A DNA stretch of 21,003 nucleotides from Candidatus Dormiibacterota bacterium (GTDB lineage: Bacteria > Chloroflexota > Dormibacteria > Dormibacterales > Dormibacteraceae). The notes below the pieces were generated by a model. That model ran no database searches, was not told where the DNA came from, and saw nothing but the letters and a program-made list of their open reading frames with translations. Of this stretch, positions 6,592-13,335 are shown piece after piece. Made by a program: the position numbers and the translations under genes. How positions within the stretch are numbered: the first letter of the stretch is position 1; each line of letters starts with the position of its first letter. Location of the stretch: contig PLYD01000100.1 of NCBI GenBank assembly GCA_003151665.1, positions 1 to 21,003 of the forward strand. Direction: 5' to 3'.

Positions 6592-7890
6592 ATGAACAGA
6601 GAGATCGGCATCAATCAGCTCAAGCGGCGCGACTTTCTCAAAGCCGGGCTGGTCTTCGGAGCCGGTGCTTCGGGTCTGGCTGCCGGCTACGCGGCGGTGC
6701 CTGATGCATTCGCGCGAGCGGTCTACGCCGCCAAGCAGGAGGGAGTCAGCAACGACAACGTCCTGGTGATGATTCAGCTCGCCGGGGGCAACGACGGCTT
6801 GCGCACGGTGGTGCCGCTTAGCGATCCGGCGCTCCACGATCTGCGCCCCGTTCTCTCCGGTCCGATGGTCTCCCAGGCGCTGCCGCTGACCACCGACTTC
6901 GGCCTCAACCACAACCTCGGTGGGATCAAGCGCCTGTGGGACAAGGGCAAGCTCGCGATCGTGCAAGGCGTCGGCTACGACAACCCGACCTTTTCGCACT
7001 TCGAATCGATACGCATCTGGGAAACGGGCGATCCAACGCGGCGCCAGGTCGATGGCTGGTTAGGGCGGACGCTGGCCAAAGCCTATGACACCAACGGTCA
7101 TCCGCTGACCGGCTGCGCCTGCGGCGCGACCGACGTCCCCGGCGCGTTGCGCGACCTGCAGGCAACCATGAGCGTGATCCAGGATCAGAAGAAATTTGGC
7201 TTCACCGGCGGTAGCGAGGTCGAGGCTGCGGTGGGAGCCCTGTACAAAGGCACGCCAGGGATTTACGGCGCGCTATTCGACACCGCCCTCGCGACCGCCA
7301 GCGAGACGATCACGGTGCTACGCACCTCGTCGGCCGAATACCAGCCGCTGGCGGATTACTCAGACAAGGTGAAGCTCGCCTACTCATCCCAGAATCAGCT
7401 GGCGGCGGCGTTGCAACTGGCAGCGGAACTGATCGTCACCGGCACCGGTGTGAAGCTGCTTCACGTCACCCTTGGCGGTTTCGATACGCACTACACCGAG
7501 CTCAATCGCCATGACGATCTCATGGGCTACCTCGACTCCGCGGTCAGCGCTTTCTATCAGGACCTGGCGGCCCACGGCAAGTCGGATAACGTCCTCATCG
7601 CCACTTGGTCGGAGTTCGGCCGGCGGCCGCTGGAGAATGCAAGCGGGGGTACCGACCATGGGGCGGCGGCGCCCCTGCTGCTCATCGGCGATCCCGTGAA
7701 GGGCGGCCTCTACGGGTCAGCGCCCAGCCTCACCAGCCTCGACAACACTGGCAACCTGAAGTACTCGGTCGACTTCCGCTCCGTATACCAGGAGATCCTC
7801 AGCGGACATCTCGGCGCGGATTCGGGCGACATCCTTGGCGCCACCTTCGCGGACGTGCCTTTCCTGCGAGCGCCGGTGCCGGCGGTCTGA
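6592..7890 (+). CDS. DUF1501 family protein with Tat signal
   Basis: The 432-residue protein begins with a clear Tat signal (KRRDFLKAGL, residues 11-20, then an AGASGLAAGYAA core). DUF1501 hallmarks follow: IQLAGGNDGLRTVVP (61-75), GVGYDNPTFSHFES, HVTLGGFDTH and, near the end, WSEFGRRPLENASGGTDHG. The DUF1501 fold belongs to the alkaline-phosphatase/sulfatase-like group. No biochemical role is established for this subfamily, so no activity is claimed. ATG 6592 is preceded by AGGTG about 8 bases upstream, overlapping the DUF1800 stop. The frame is open further upstream, but that part overlaps DUF1800 and lacks family sequence. The pair is probably co-translated and exported together. Confidence 0.9.
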   Translation: MNREIGINQLKRRDFLKAGLVFGAGASGLAAGYAAVPDAFARAVYAAKQEGVSNDNVLVMIQLAGGNDGLRTVVPLSDPALHDLRPVLSGPMVSQALPLTTDFGLNHNLGGIKRLWDKGKLAIVQGVGYDNPTFSHFESIRIWETGDPTRRQVDGWLGRTLAKAYDTNGHPLTGCACGATDVPGALRDLQATMSVIQDQKKFGFTGGSEVEAAVGALYKGTPGIYGALFDTALATASETITVLRTSSAEYQPLADYSDKVKLAYSSQNQLAAALQLAAELIVTGTGVKLLHVTLGGFDTHYTELNRHDDLMGYLDSAVSAFYQDLAAHGKSDNVLIATWSEFGRRPLENASGGTDHGAAAPLLLIGDPVKGGLYGSAPSLTSLDNTGNLKYSVDFRSVYQEILSGHLGADSGDILGATFADVPFLRAPVPAV

Positions 7891-7894
7891 TCGG

Positions 7895-8104
7895 GTGCGC
7901 GCGTTCACGCTCAAGGTGGGAGCGGTGGCGCTTACGGTCGTGGCGACCCTCGCCTCGGCGCTCTACGTCACGTCGCATTTGAAGAATCCCGCCGCGCCTC
8001 TTCAGCCCATCGTGCTCAGCTCGTTGCCCGGCGGCGACGTCACCCTGACGCCGGGAGTGCGGCCAGGCGACGTGGCGCCCATGACCTCCACATATGCCTC
8101 CTGA
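7895..8104 (+). CDS. Small membrane-anchored peptide of unknown function
   Basis: GTG 7895 starts a 69-residue protein four bases after the DUF1501 stop. It has a basic start (VRAFTLK), one hydrophobic segment (residues about 8-24) and a Pro/Gly/Val-rich tail (LQPIVLSSLPGG, DVTLTPGVRPGDVAP) ending in MTSTYAS. It looks like a signal anchor with a short tail outside the membrane. Its stop overlaps the ApbE start by 11 bases, so it is very likely a translated member of the operon. By position it could be the FMN-carrying or electron-passing partner expected beside ApbE. However, it lacks the (S/D)GA(T/S) flavinylation motif and is too short for an FMN-binding domain. Unrecognised family; it could also be a truncated remnant. 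Confidence 0.6.
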   Translation: MRAFTLKVGAVALTVVATLASALYVTSHLKNPAAPLQPIVLSSLPGGDVTLTPGVRPGDVAPMTSTYAS

Positions 8105-8951
8105 CAGGGTGGTGTCGCATCACTTCGACGCGATGGGCACCAGCTGCTCCCTGTTCGGCGTGGGTGTTGACCCCCGCCGGCTGGTGGGTGGCGAGCTGTG
8201 GGTCAGGCAAATGGCAGCGCGCCTGACCCGATTCTCAGCGGACAGCGAGCTTGCGCGGCTGAATGAGGCGTTGGGCCGGTGGGTTGATGTCAGTCCCGAG
8301 ATGGAGGAGGTGCTGCACGCGTCCCTGCACGCGTTCGAGTTGAGCAAAGGGCTGGTCAACGTCGCCGTCCTGCCATCGATGCTCGCCATCGGCTACACGC
8401 GCCCGCTGTCGGAGCGGCCGACCGAAGCGTGGCTAGGTGGAGTCCTGCCTCTGCCGCCACTCCCGGACGTGCTGACGGTGCGGCGCCGACGCGTCCGGCT
8501 CGCGCCGGGTTGCGGAATCGACCTCGGGGGCGTGGCCAAGGGATGGATGGCCGACCGGCTGCGGGCGTGGCTGGGCCCCAATGCTCTTGCCAATCTAGGT
8601 GGCGACCTGAGCGCCGGCGGGGCCGGTCCCCAAGGAGATGGATGGCCCGTCGGTTTCGCGGGCATGACGGTCATGCTCCGCCACCAAGGCGCCGCCACCA
8701 CCAGCGTTCTGCGCCGGCGCTGGGCAGGGCTCCACCATCTGATCGACCCGCGGACTGGGCTGCCCGCCGACACGGGTTTGGAATCGGTCTCGGTCGTCGC
8801 CTGCTCCGGCCTCGATGCGGAGGTGATCACCAAGACCGTTTTGCTGGCCGGACCAGACATCGGGCGCGCGTTCTGCGCGTCTCACGCCGTCGCGTGGTGG
8901 TTGGGCGTGTCAAGCGTGTCCGCCGCGCGTGGCCTAGGCATTGGGTCGTGA
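8094..8951 (+). CDS. apbE: ApbE-type FAD:protein FMN transferase
   Basis: The 285-residue protein has the ApbE core motifs: FDAMGTSCSL (11-20), DLGGVAKGWMADRL (143-156), ANLGGDL (166-172), HHLIDPRTGLP (214-224) and a C-terminal metal-site region DAEVITKTVLLAG (241-253). ApbE enzymes split FAD and attach FMN covalently to a threonine or serine of a target protein, usually in an envelope redox chain. No signal peptide or lipobox is visible, so this copy may act in the cytoplasm, which is unusual for ApbE in such a setting. It overlaps the small peptide gene by 11 bases and the next gene by 4 bases (GTGA), implying tight translational coupling. No obvious target with a flavinylation motif is encoded in the window. 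Confidence 0.92.
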   Translation: MPPDRVVSHHFDAMGTSCSLFGVGVDPRRLVGGELWVRQMAARLTRFSADSELARLNEALGRWVDVSPEMEEVLHASLHAFELSKGLVNVAVLPSMLAIGYTRPLSERPTEAWLGGVLPLPPLPDVLTVRRRRVRLAPGCGIDLGGVAKGWMADRLRAWLGPNALANLGGDLSAGGAGPQGDGWPVGFAGMTVMLRHQGAATTSVLRRRWAGLHHLIDPRTGLPADTGLESVSVVACSGLDAEVITKTVLLAGPDIGRAFCASHAVAWWLGVSSVSAARGLGIGS

Positions 8952-9484
8952 CGACCGACCAGTTCCTGTGGGTGCTGGCCCGAGCGGCCGGCCTCAGCTC
9001 GTACGCGGCGCTTGCCGTGGCCATGGTGACCGGCATCGCCATGCGCACAGCGGTGCTCGATTGGCTTGGTAGCAATCGGGTCCTGCGCTCGCTGCACGAG
9101 TTCACGACGGTGTTATGGATCCCGCTCGCAGGCATCCACCTCGGGGCTCTGCTGCTCGACTCCACAGCGCGGATGGGCGTGCTCGATCTGGTGGTGCCCT
9201 TTCACGCCGCGTACGGGCCGCTGGCGATCGGTCTGGGGGCGCTTGCGGTTGATGTGCTGCTCGTGGTGACTGTGTCAGCCCTACTCAAGCCGCACATCGA
9301 GCCCGACCTCTGGAAATGGCTGCATCGACTTGCGTATGCCGCCTTTGCCCTGGTCTTCTTCCATGCAGCGCTGAGCGGAACGGACTTCAGCGACCCGGTC
9401 GTGTCCGCGATGACTTGGGGCGTGGCCGCCGCGCTCTTAGCGCTGGCACTGGCGCGGGCTGCGTGGGGTCGCCTACCAGCTTAG
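8948..9484 (+). CDS. Ferric-reductase-like bis-heme b membrane protein
   Basis: The 178-residue protein has about five to six membrane segments and two histidine pairs suited to bind two stacked b-type hemes: H50 with H64 (HEFTTVLWIPLAGIH) and H126 with H139 (HRLAYAAFALVFFH). This layout is that of the ferric-reductase/NOX/MsrQ transmembrane domain, which carries electrons across the membrane. No FAD or NAD domain is attached, so electrons must come from another protein. Its GTG start overlaps the ApbE stop as GTGA, so the two are coupled. Such proteins are known neighbours of ApbE in extracytosolic flavin-based electron transfer systems. Its stop overlaps, head to head, the stop of the decayed gene on the minus strand. 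Confidence 0.85.
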   Translation: MTTDQFLWVLARAAGLSSYAALAVAMVTGIAMRTAVLDWLGSNRVLRSLHEFTTVLWIPLAGIHLGALLLDSTARMGVLDLVVPFHAAYGPLAIGLGALAVDVLLVVTVSALLKPHIEPDLWKWLHRLAYAAFALVFFHAALSGTDFSDPVVSAMTWGVAAALLALALARAAWGRLPA

Positions 9485-9770
9485 AGAGCCGTGCTGCGCC
9501 TGAGCTCGGTGACGCGCCGCCTCAGCTCGTACTCTGCCTCCAGCGGGGTGTCGATCTCTGTCGCTCCCGATGCCAGCGTTCCATCGCCAGGTCGAGCTGC
9601 GCCATCTGCAGCCGTGCCACCGCGAAGTAGGCCCGCCACCACGCAACTTGCGTACCGCAAGGTGCGGTCCAGTCGCTCTGCTTCTACTAGCGGGAGAACT
9701 CGTGAGCCCGCGGCCGCCAGCCCGCGCGCGATCTGAGCCGACCGCAGACTTGTCGGGAATCACCGGCCAT
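9481..9770 (-). pseudogene. Frameshifted small gene, family not recognised
   Basis: The minus strand between 9770 and 9481 has protein-like sequence spread over shifting frames. It opens with ATG 9770 (MAGDSRQV). It moves to a frame reading RSAQIARGLAAAGSRVLPLV and AERLDRTLRYA, then another reading AWWRAYFAVARLQMAQLDLA and MERWHRE, then returns to one reading TEIDTPLEAEYELRRRVTEL and ending RRSTAL at TAA 9481-9483. Joined, these give one helical, charged protein of about 95 residues. No single frame covers it with a normal start, which suggests two or three indels. It ends in TTAG shared with the stop of the plus-strand gene, a normal convergent arrangement. Sequencing error is an alternative to decay. 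Function unknown. Confidence 0.4.
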
Positions 9771-9772
9771 TT

Positions 9773-10690
9773 ATGACCGGCGCTAGACTGCCTTCGCGGT
9801 CGATGGGAGCGATCAAGCCGGTCCACACTGCTGCTGCCGTATCGGCGCTGATCGAGGTCGAACACTTGAGCCGGCACCTCGACCAGCAGGGCCAACGCAC
9901 CGTGATCCTCGACGACGTGACCTTCTCGGTCCCCGCGGGTAGCCTCTTCGCCATCAACGGCCCCTCGGGCAGCGGCAAGTCCACTGTCCTCATACCCCTA
10001 TCGCTGGGCGCCAAGGCGGAGACCTTCCAGGTGATCGGAATCGTCCATGACCTCAACGGCGGCCTTGGGACGGCTGGCCTCGCGTTGACTCCGATCGGCC
10101 AACTCTACGAGTTCGAAGACCGGCCGGCCAGCCTCGCGAGCGCCTTCATGATCGGCACCGAGGATCACTCCCAGAAGGCGGTCGATGAGACCGCAAACCG
10201 GCTCGACGACAAGCTGACCGGCGAGGGGCTGGCGCCTGTCGTGACCACCAACGCCCAAAACATTAAGCGCCTCCAGAACCAGGTTCAGGTGCTCTACCTG
10301 CTGCTCTATGCGGTGGCGGCGATCGTTGCGTTGGTCGGCATCCTCGGTCTGTTCAACACACTCACCACCTCAGTTCTCGAGCGGCGCCGGGAGATCGGCG
10401 TGCTGCGCTCGCTCGGCGCGACCGGGGGGCGAGTGGCCGCGGTCTTCTGGATTGAGGGGCTCGCCTTGGCGGGCATCGCCTGGACATTGGCCGTGGTGCT
10501 CGGACTCCCGGCCGCCTACGGCTTCATAAGCCTGATCGGAGCGGTTCTCATCAACATCGGCTTTGCCTTCAACCCGCTCAACCTGCTACCGATGCTCATC
10601 TTCACTTTCGTGATCGCCACATTAGCCAGCGTGATCCCCGCCCTCAGTGCAGCCCGGCTACGCGTTGCGGAAACCCTCCGTTACGAGTGA
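9773..10690 (+). CDS. ABC ATPase N-terminus fused to FtsX/MacB-type permease, internal deletion
   Basis: Residues about 26-73 are the start of a LolD/MacB-like ABC ATPase with a complete Walker A (GPSGSGKST, 63-71). The Q-loop, signature motif and Walker B are missing. At about residue 75 the sequence jumps to the outer segment of a MacB/FtsX permease (LSLGAKAETFQVIGIVHDL) and then to its conserved C-terminal membrane block (RRREIGVLRSLGATGGR and two to three further spans). The first membrane span is also missing. The simplest reading is an in-frame deletion joining two adjacent genes of an exporter, leaving a product that cannot hydrolyse ATP normally. Start ATG 9773 lacks a ribosome site; ATG 9803, with TAGACT 13 bases upstream, is an alternative. 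It may be a pseudogene. Confidence 0.65.
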   Translation: MTGARLPSRSMGAIKPVHTAAAVSALIEVEHLSRHLDQQGQRTVILDDVTFSVPAGSLFAINGPSGSGKSTVLIPLSLGAKAETFQVIGIVHDLNGGLGTAGLALTPIGQLYEFEDRPASLASAFMIGTEDHSQKAVDETANRLDDKLTGEGLAPVVTTNAQNIKRLQNQVQVLYLLLYAVAAIVALVGILGLFNTLTTSVLERRREIGVLRSLGATGGRVAAVFWIEGLALAGIAWTLAVVLGLPAAYGFISLIGAVLINIGFAFNPLNLLPMLIFTFVIATLASVIPALSAARLRVAETLRYE

Positions 10691-10776
10691 ACCGGGTAGG
10701 GCACCGAGCCTGGCCCGAGGAGAGTTCGAAAAGCACTAACGATGCCCCGCCACCGCTTCCCGGCCGATACGAGATC

Positions 10777-10805
10777 CGGCACAATCGCTTGGAGCGATTG
10801 TGCCG
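10777..10805. promoter_or_regulatory. Perfect 13-bp inverted repeat over the glucarate dehydratase start
   Basis: CGGCACAATCGCT and AGCGATTGTGCCG are perfect reverse complements separated by TGG. The right arm contains the GTG start codon (10800-10802). It may be an operator for an aldarate-sensing regulator, or an RNA hairpin hiding the start codon. No T-run follows, and it lies at a gene start, so it is not a terminator. Confidence 0.6.
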
Positions 10806-12080
10806 AAGAACCCGAAAAGCAGACTGGTCATTCGCGACGCCACGGTGACGCCGATCGCCTTCCCCGACTCGCCCTTGCTCAACTGCGTCGGAGTCCATGA
10901 GCCGTGGGCCCTTCGGAGCATCGTCCAGCTTCACTGCGACGACGGAGTGGTCGGACTTGGAGAGTCCTACGGTGACGCCGACTTCGTGCGATTGCTCGAG
11001 GCCGCGGCCGAAGCCGTCGTGGGTGCCGACGTGTTCGATCTGAACGCGGTTCGTGCGCGTGTAGACCGCACGGTCGGCGATCGTGTGCGGCGCGACTCCC
11101 ACGGCCTGACCGGCGATTCGTCCTCTCTCAAGACGCGGCTGTCGGCCTATTCCCCGTTTGAGGTCGCATGCCTCGATGCCCAGGGCCGCGCCTTGAATCG
11201 CCCAGTGTGCGATCTGCTCGGCGGGGCTGCTCGGCAAGAGGTACCTTTTGCCGCCTACCTCTTCTACAAGTGGGATCGGCATCCCGGCGGCGAGGCAGAC
11301 GCCTGGGGCGAAGCACTCGACCCCGAGTCCATCGTCGCGCAGGCTCGAGAGATGGTCGGTCGGTTCGGCTTCCGGTCAATCAAGCTCAAGGGCGGCGTCT
11401 GTCCGCCCAAGCAGGAGATCGAAGCGATTCGGGCACTGCGCGAGGCGTTTCCCGAGCATCCGCTGCGCCTCGACCCAAACGCTGCCTGGCAGGTGAGCAC
11501 CGCGGTGGACGTCACACAGGCGCTCGACGGATTCCTCGAGTATCTCGAGGACCCAACCCCGGGACTTGCCGGGATGGCCGAGGTCGCCACGCGCTCTCCG
11601 ATTCCACTCGCAACGAACATGTGCGTCGTCAGCTGGGAAGACATTCCCACAGCCATCCGCCTTGGCGCCGTCAAGATTGTGCTGTCCGACCATCATTTCT
11701 GGGGCGGCTTGCGGCTGTGCCAGTCGCTGTCGACGCTTTGCCAGACCTTTGGCCTGGGCCTGTCCGTGCACTCCAACACACATCTGGGCATCAGCCTGGC
11801 CGCCATGGTTCATCTCGGTGCATCGACGCCTTACATGACCTACGCACTCGATACCCACTACCCCTGGTTGCAGGAGGACGTGGTCATGGGGGGGAAGCTG
11901 CGCTTCACCGGCGGCGCCGTGTCCGTCCCGAAGGGCCCAGGACTCGGCGTCGAGCTCGATCGGGACGTGCTTGCGCGGATGCACAAGGCCTACCTCGACT
12001 GCGGCCTGGTCCGGCGCGACGACACCGGCTACATGCGGCAGATCGAACCGAGGTTCGAGCCGAACACTGGGCGGTGGTGA
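10800..12080 (+). CDS. gudD: Glucarate dehydratase-like enolase-superfamily enzyme
   Basis: The 426-residue protein matches glucarate dehydratase, which removes water from D-glucarate to give 5-keto-4-deoxyglucarate. Enolase-superfamily residues are in place: KLK (195-197), D225 and N227 in RLDPNAAW, E250 in YLEDPTPG, N273, D297 in SDHHFWGG, and H324/N326 in SVHSNTHLG. The N-terminal TPIAFPDSPLLNCVGVHEPW is characteristic of the family and contacts substrate. Length is close to E. coli GudD (about 446). GTG 10800 sits inside a perfect inverted repeat and has no Shine-Dalgarno. No better in-frame start precedes the conserved TPIAFPD block. The gene converges with uronate dehydrogenase 13 bases away, which supplies the upstream step. 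Galactarate or idarate specificity cannot be excluded. Confidence 0.9.
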   Translation: MPKNPKSRLVIRDATVTPIAFPDSPLLNCVGVHEPWALRSIVQLHCDDGVVGLGESYGDADFVRLLEAAAEAVVGADVFDLNAVRARVDRTVGDRVRRDSHGLTGDSSSLKTRLSAYSPFEVACLDAQGRALNRPVCDLLGGAARQEVPFAAYLFYKWDRHPGGEADAWGEALDPESIVAQAREMVGRFGFRSIKLKGGVCPPKQEIEAIRALREAFPEHPLRLDPNAAWQVSTAVDVTQALDGFLEYLEDPTPGLAGMAEVATRSPIPLATNMCVVSWEDIPTAIRLGAVKIVLSDHHFWGGLRLCQSLSTLCQTFGLGLSVHSNTHLGISLAAMVHLGASTPYMTYALDTHYPWLQEDVVMGGKLRFTGGAVSVPKGPGLGVELDRDVLARMHKAYLDCGLVRRDDTGYMRQIEPRFEPNTGRW

Positions 12081-12093
12081 ATCGCTCGAATCC

Positions 12094-12858
12094 TCAGGGC
12101 GTGGCGTCCTGTCGGGTGAAAGTTCCGCCCTGGAACTCGTCGGAAGGTCCAGGCTCAACGTCGGCGGCGAACGCCTCCGCATCGTCCTGCGGCTCGTAGC
12201 CAAGCTTCCGACCTGGCTCGAGATCCCACCAGCCGCGCCTGTTCGCAGAGGCCCCGTAGACAATCGCGAATCCGAGCTCGGGTGATGTGAGGCATGCGGT
12301 CACCAGACGCGTCAGGTCACCCGGCGAGAGCCACGTCGAGAGATGCCGCTCATCGACGGGACGGGGGAGGGCGGAACCGATCCTGATGCAGGCCACCTGC
12401 ATTCCGTACTTGTCGTGGTAGAGGCTGCCGAGCGCCTCGCCGAACAGCTTGCTGGCCCCGTAGTAGCTGTCGGGGCGGACGGGATCTGCGGGGCCAATGC
12501 GATCGTGGATCAGGTAATAGCCTGTCGCATGGTTGGACGAGGCGAAGACAACTCTCCGGCATCCCTCTAGGCGAGCCGCCTCGAACACGGCCCACGTGCC
12601 CCGGATGTTCGTGTGGAGAATCTTGTCGAAGGTCGACTCGACCGGAATCGCGGCGAGGTGGACGCACGCATCGCAGCCCGAGATCGCCCGTCGCACCACG
12701 GCGAGATCGGTGACGTCGCCGAGGACAAATTCTTCACGTGTTCCAGGCGGGACGGGGTTGAGGTCGAGCAGCCGCATCTCGGCCGCCAGGCTGCCGGGAA
12801 GTCCTTCCCGGAGCATGGTTCCCACCACGCCTCTGGCGCCGGTGATCAGCAGCTTCAC
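12094..12858 (-). CDS. udh: Uronate dehydrogenase (NAD-dependent, SDR family)
   Basis: The 254-residue SDR protein has the NAD-binding GARGVVG (7-13), an acidic residue after beta-2 (LLDLNP), HLAAIPVES (67-75), FASSNHATGYY (105-115), catalytic Y133 and K137 in SYYGASK, and the uronate-dehydrogenase-type region RHLSTWLSPGDL and GASANRRGWWDL. Family members oxidise D-glucuronate or D-galacturonate with NAD+ to the aldarolactone. Together with the convergent glucarate dehydratase this gives the oxidative uronate route. The lactonase and the later dehydratase/aldolase are not in this window. The start is GTG 12858, directly before the Rossmann strand; no strong ribosome site is seen. Size and motifs fit the family (about 265 residues). 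Confidence 0.9.
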   Translation of the reverse strand: MKLLITGARGVVGTMLREGLPGSLAAEMRLLDLNPVPPGTREEFVLGDVTDLAVVRRAISGCDACVHLAAIPVESTFDKILHTNIRGTWAVFEAARLEGCRRVVFASSNHATGYYLIHDRIGPADPVRPDSYYGASKLFGEALGSLYHDKYGMQVACIRIGSALPRPVDERHLSTWLSPGDLTRLVTACLTSPELGFAIVYGASANRRGWWDLEPGRKLGYEPQDDAEAFAADVEPGPSDEFQGGTFTRQDATP

Positions 12859-12991
12859 GGCGCAATCATCCGACGAGCCGCTGTCGTAGCCCGGTGGCGG
12901 AGAGATGAATCTGACGAGCCTAGACCCTTCTCAGCGTGGACACGATCTTCTTCAGGCGGCTCTGCGTGCTTGATTACGTTCTTCATGGCAC

Positions 12992-13282
12992 TTGCTGCCA
13001 GCCTTCTGCTACTCATTTGTTGGCGGCGCCAGGCGCGCGGTACCCGTTTGGGTGGACCGGATCCCGCAACTAGAAACTTTCCGCAGCTCAGGCGCATTTG
13101 ATGGGCAGCGTGGATACGCCAACGACTTCTTCGACACGGGCAACAACGATTCGTTCCACCTTCCCCCAAACCCGGACCCGAATTACGCCGCAACCGCGGG
13201 CTGGGATCCGGTGACGGGTCTGGGCACGCCCAATGCGGTCAACCTCGTTCCGGACCTCATCAAGGCAGTCCACGGTCTGTAG
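12992..13282 (+). pseudogene. C-terminal remnant of a sedolisin (S53) peptidase
   Basis: The frame ends with DFFDTGNNDSF, then YAATAGWDPVTGLGTPNAVN and LVPDL. This is the typical C-terminal end of S53 (sedolisin/kumamolisin) acid peptidases, including the acidic residues of the calcium site (FFDTGNN and GWDPVTGLG). The catalytic Glu/Asp/Ser domain, with its GTSxxxP serine, is absent from the window. The residues before about 13085 do not look like the family. No good promoter or start is seen. It is best read as the scar of a deleted secreted protease gene. The nominal start is only the first start codon in the open frame. Confidence 0.65.
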
Positions 13283-13295
13283 GTAATTAAGGAAG

Positions 13296-13320
13296 CAGGG
13301 CCGGGTGATGCCCGGCCCTG
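13296..13320 (-). terminator. Hairpin terminator after the winged-helix regulator
   Basis: CAGGGCCGGG and CCCGGCCCTG form a perfect 10-bp stem with a 5-base loop. On the minus strand it is followed by CTTCCTTAATT and lies 15 bases after the regulator stop. It could work in both directions, since the sedolisin remnant ends 13 bases away on the plus side. Confidence 0.6.
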
Positions 13321-13335
13321 TACCTATCCATCCAA

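Noticed and set aside
8429..8947. Upstream extension of the bis-heme protein frame
   Set aside because: It runs through apbE in another frame and gives Arg-rich sequence. GTG 8948 overlapping the apbE stop is the natural start.
11376..12263. Long minus-strand open frame opposite glucarate dehydratase
   Set aside because: It covers both gudD and the end of udh, with no recognisable domains. The motifs are in the two convergent genes.
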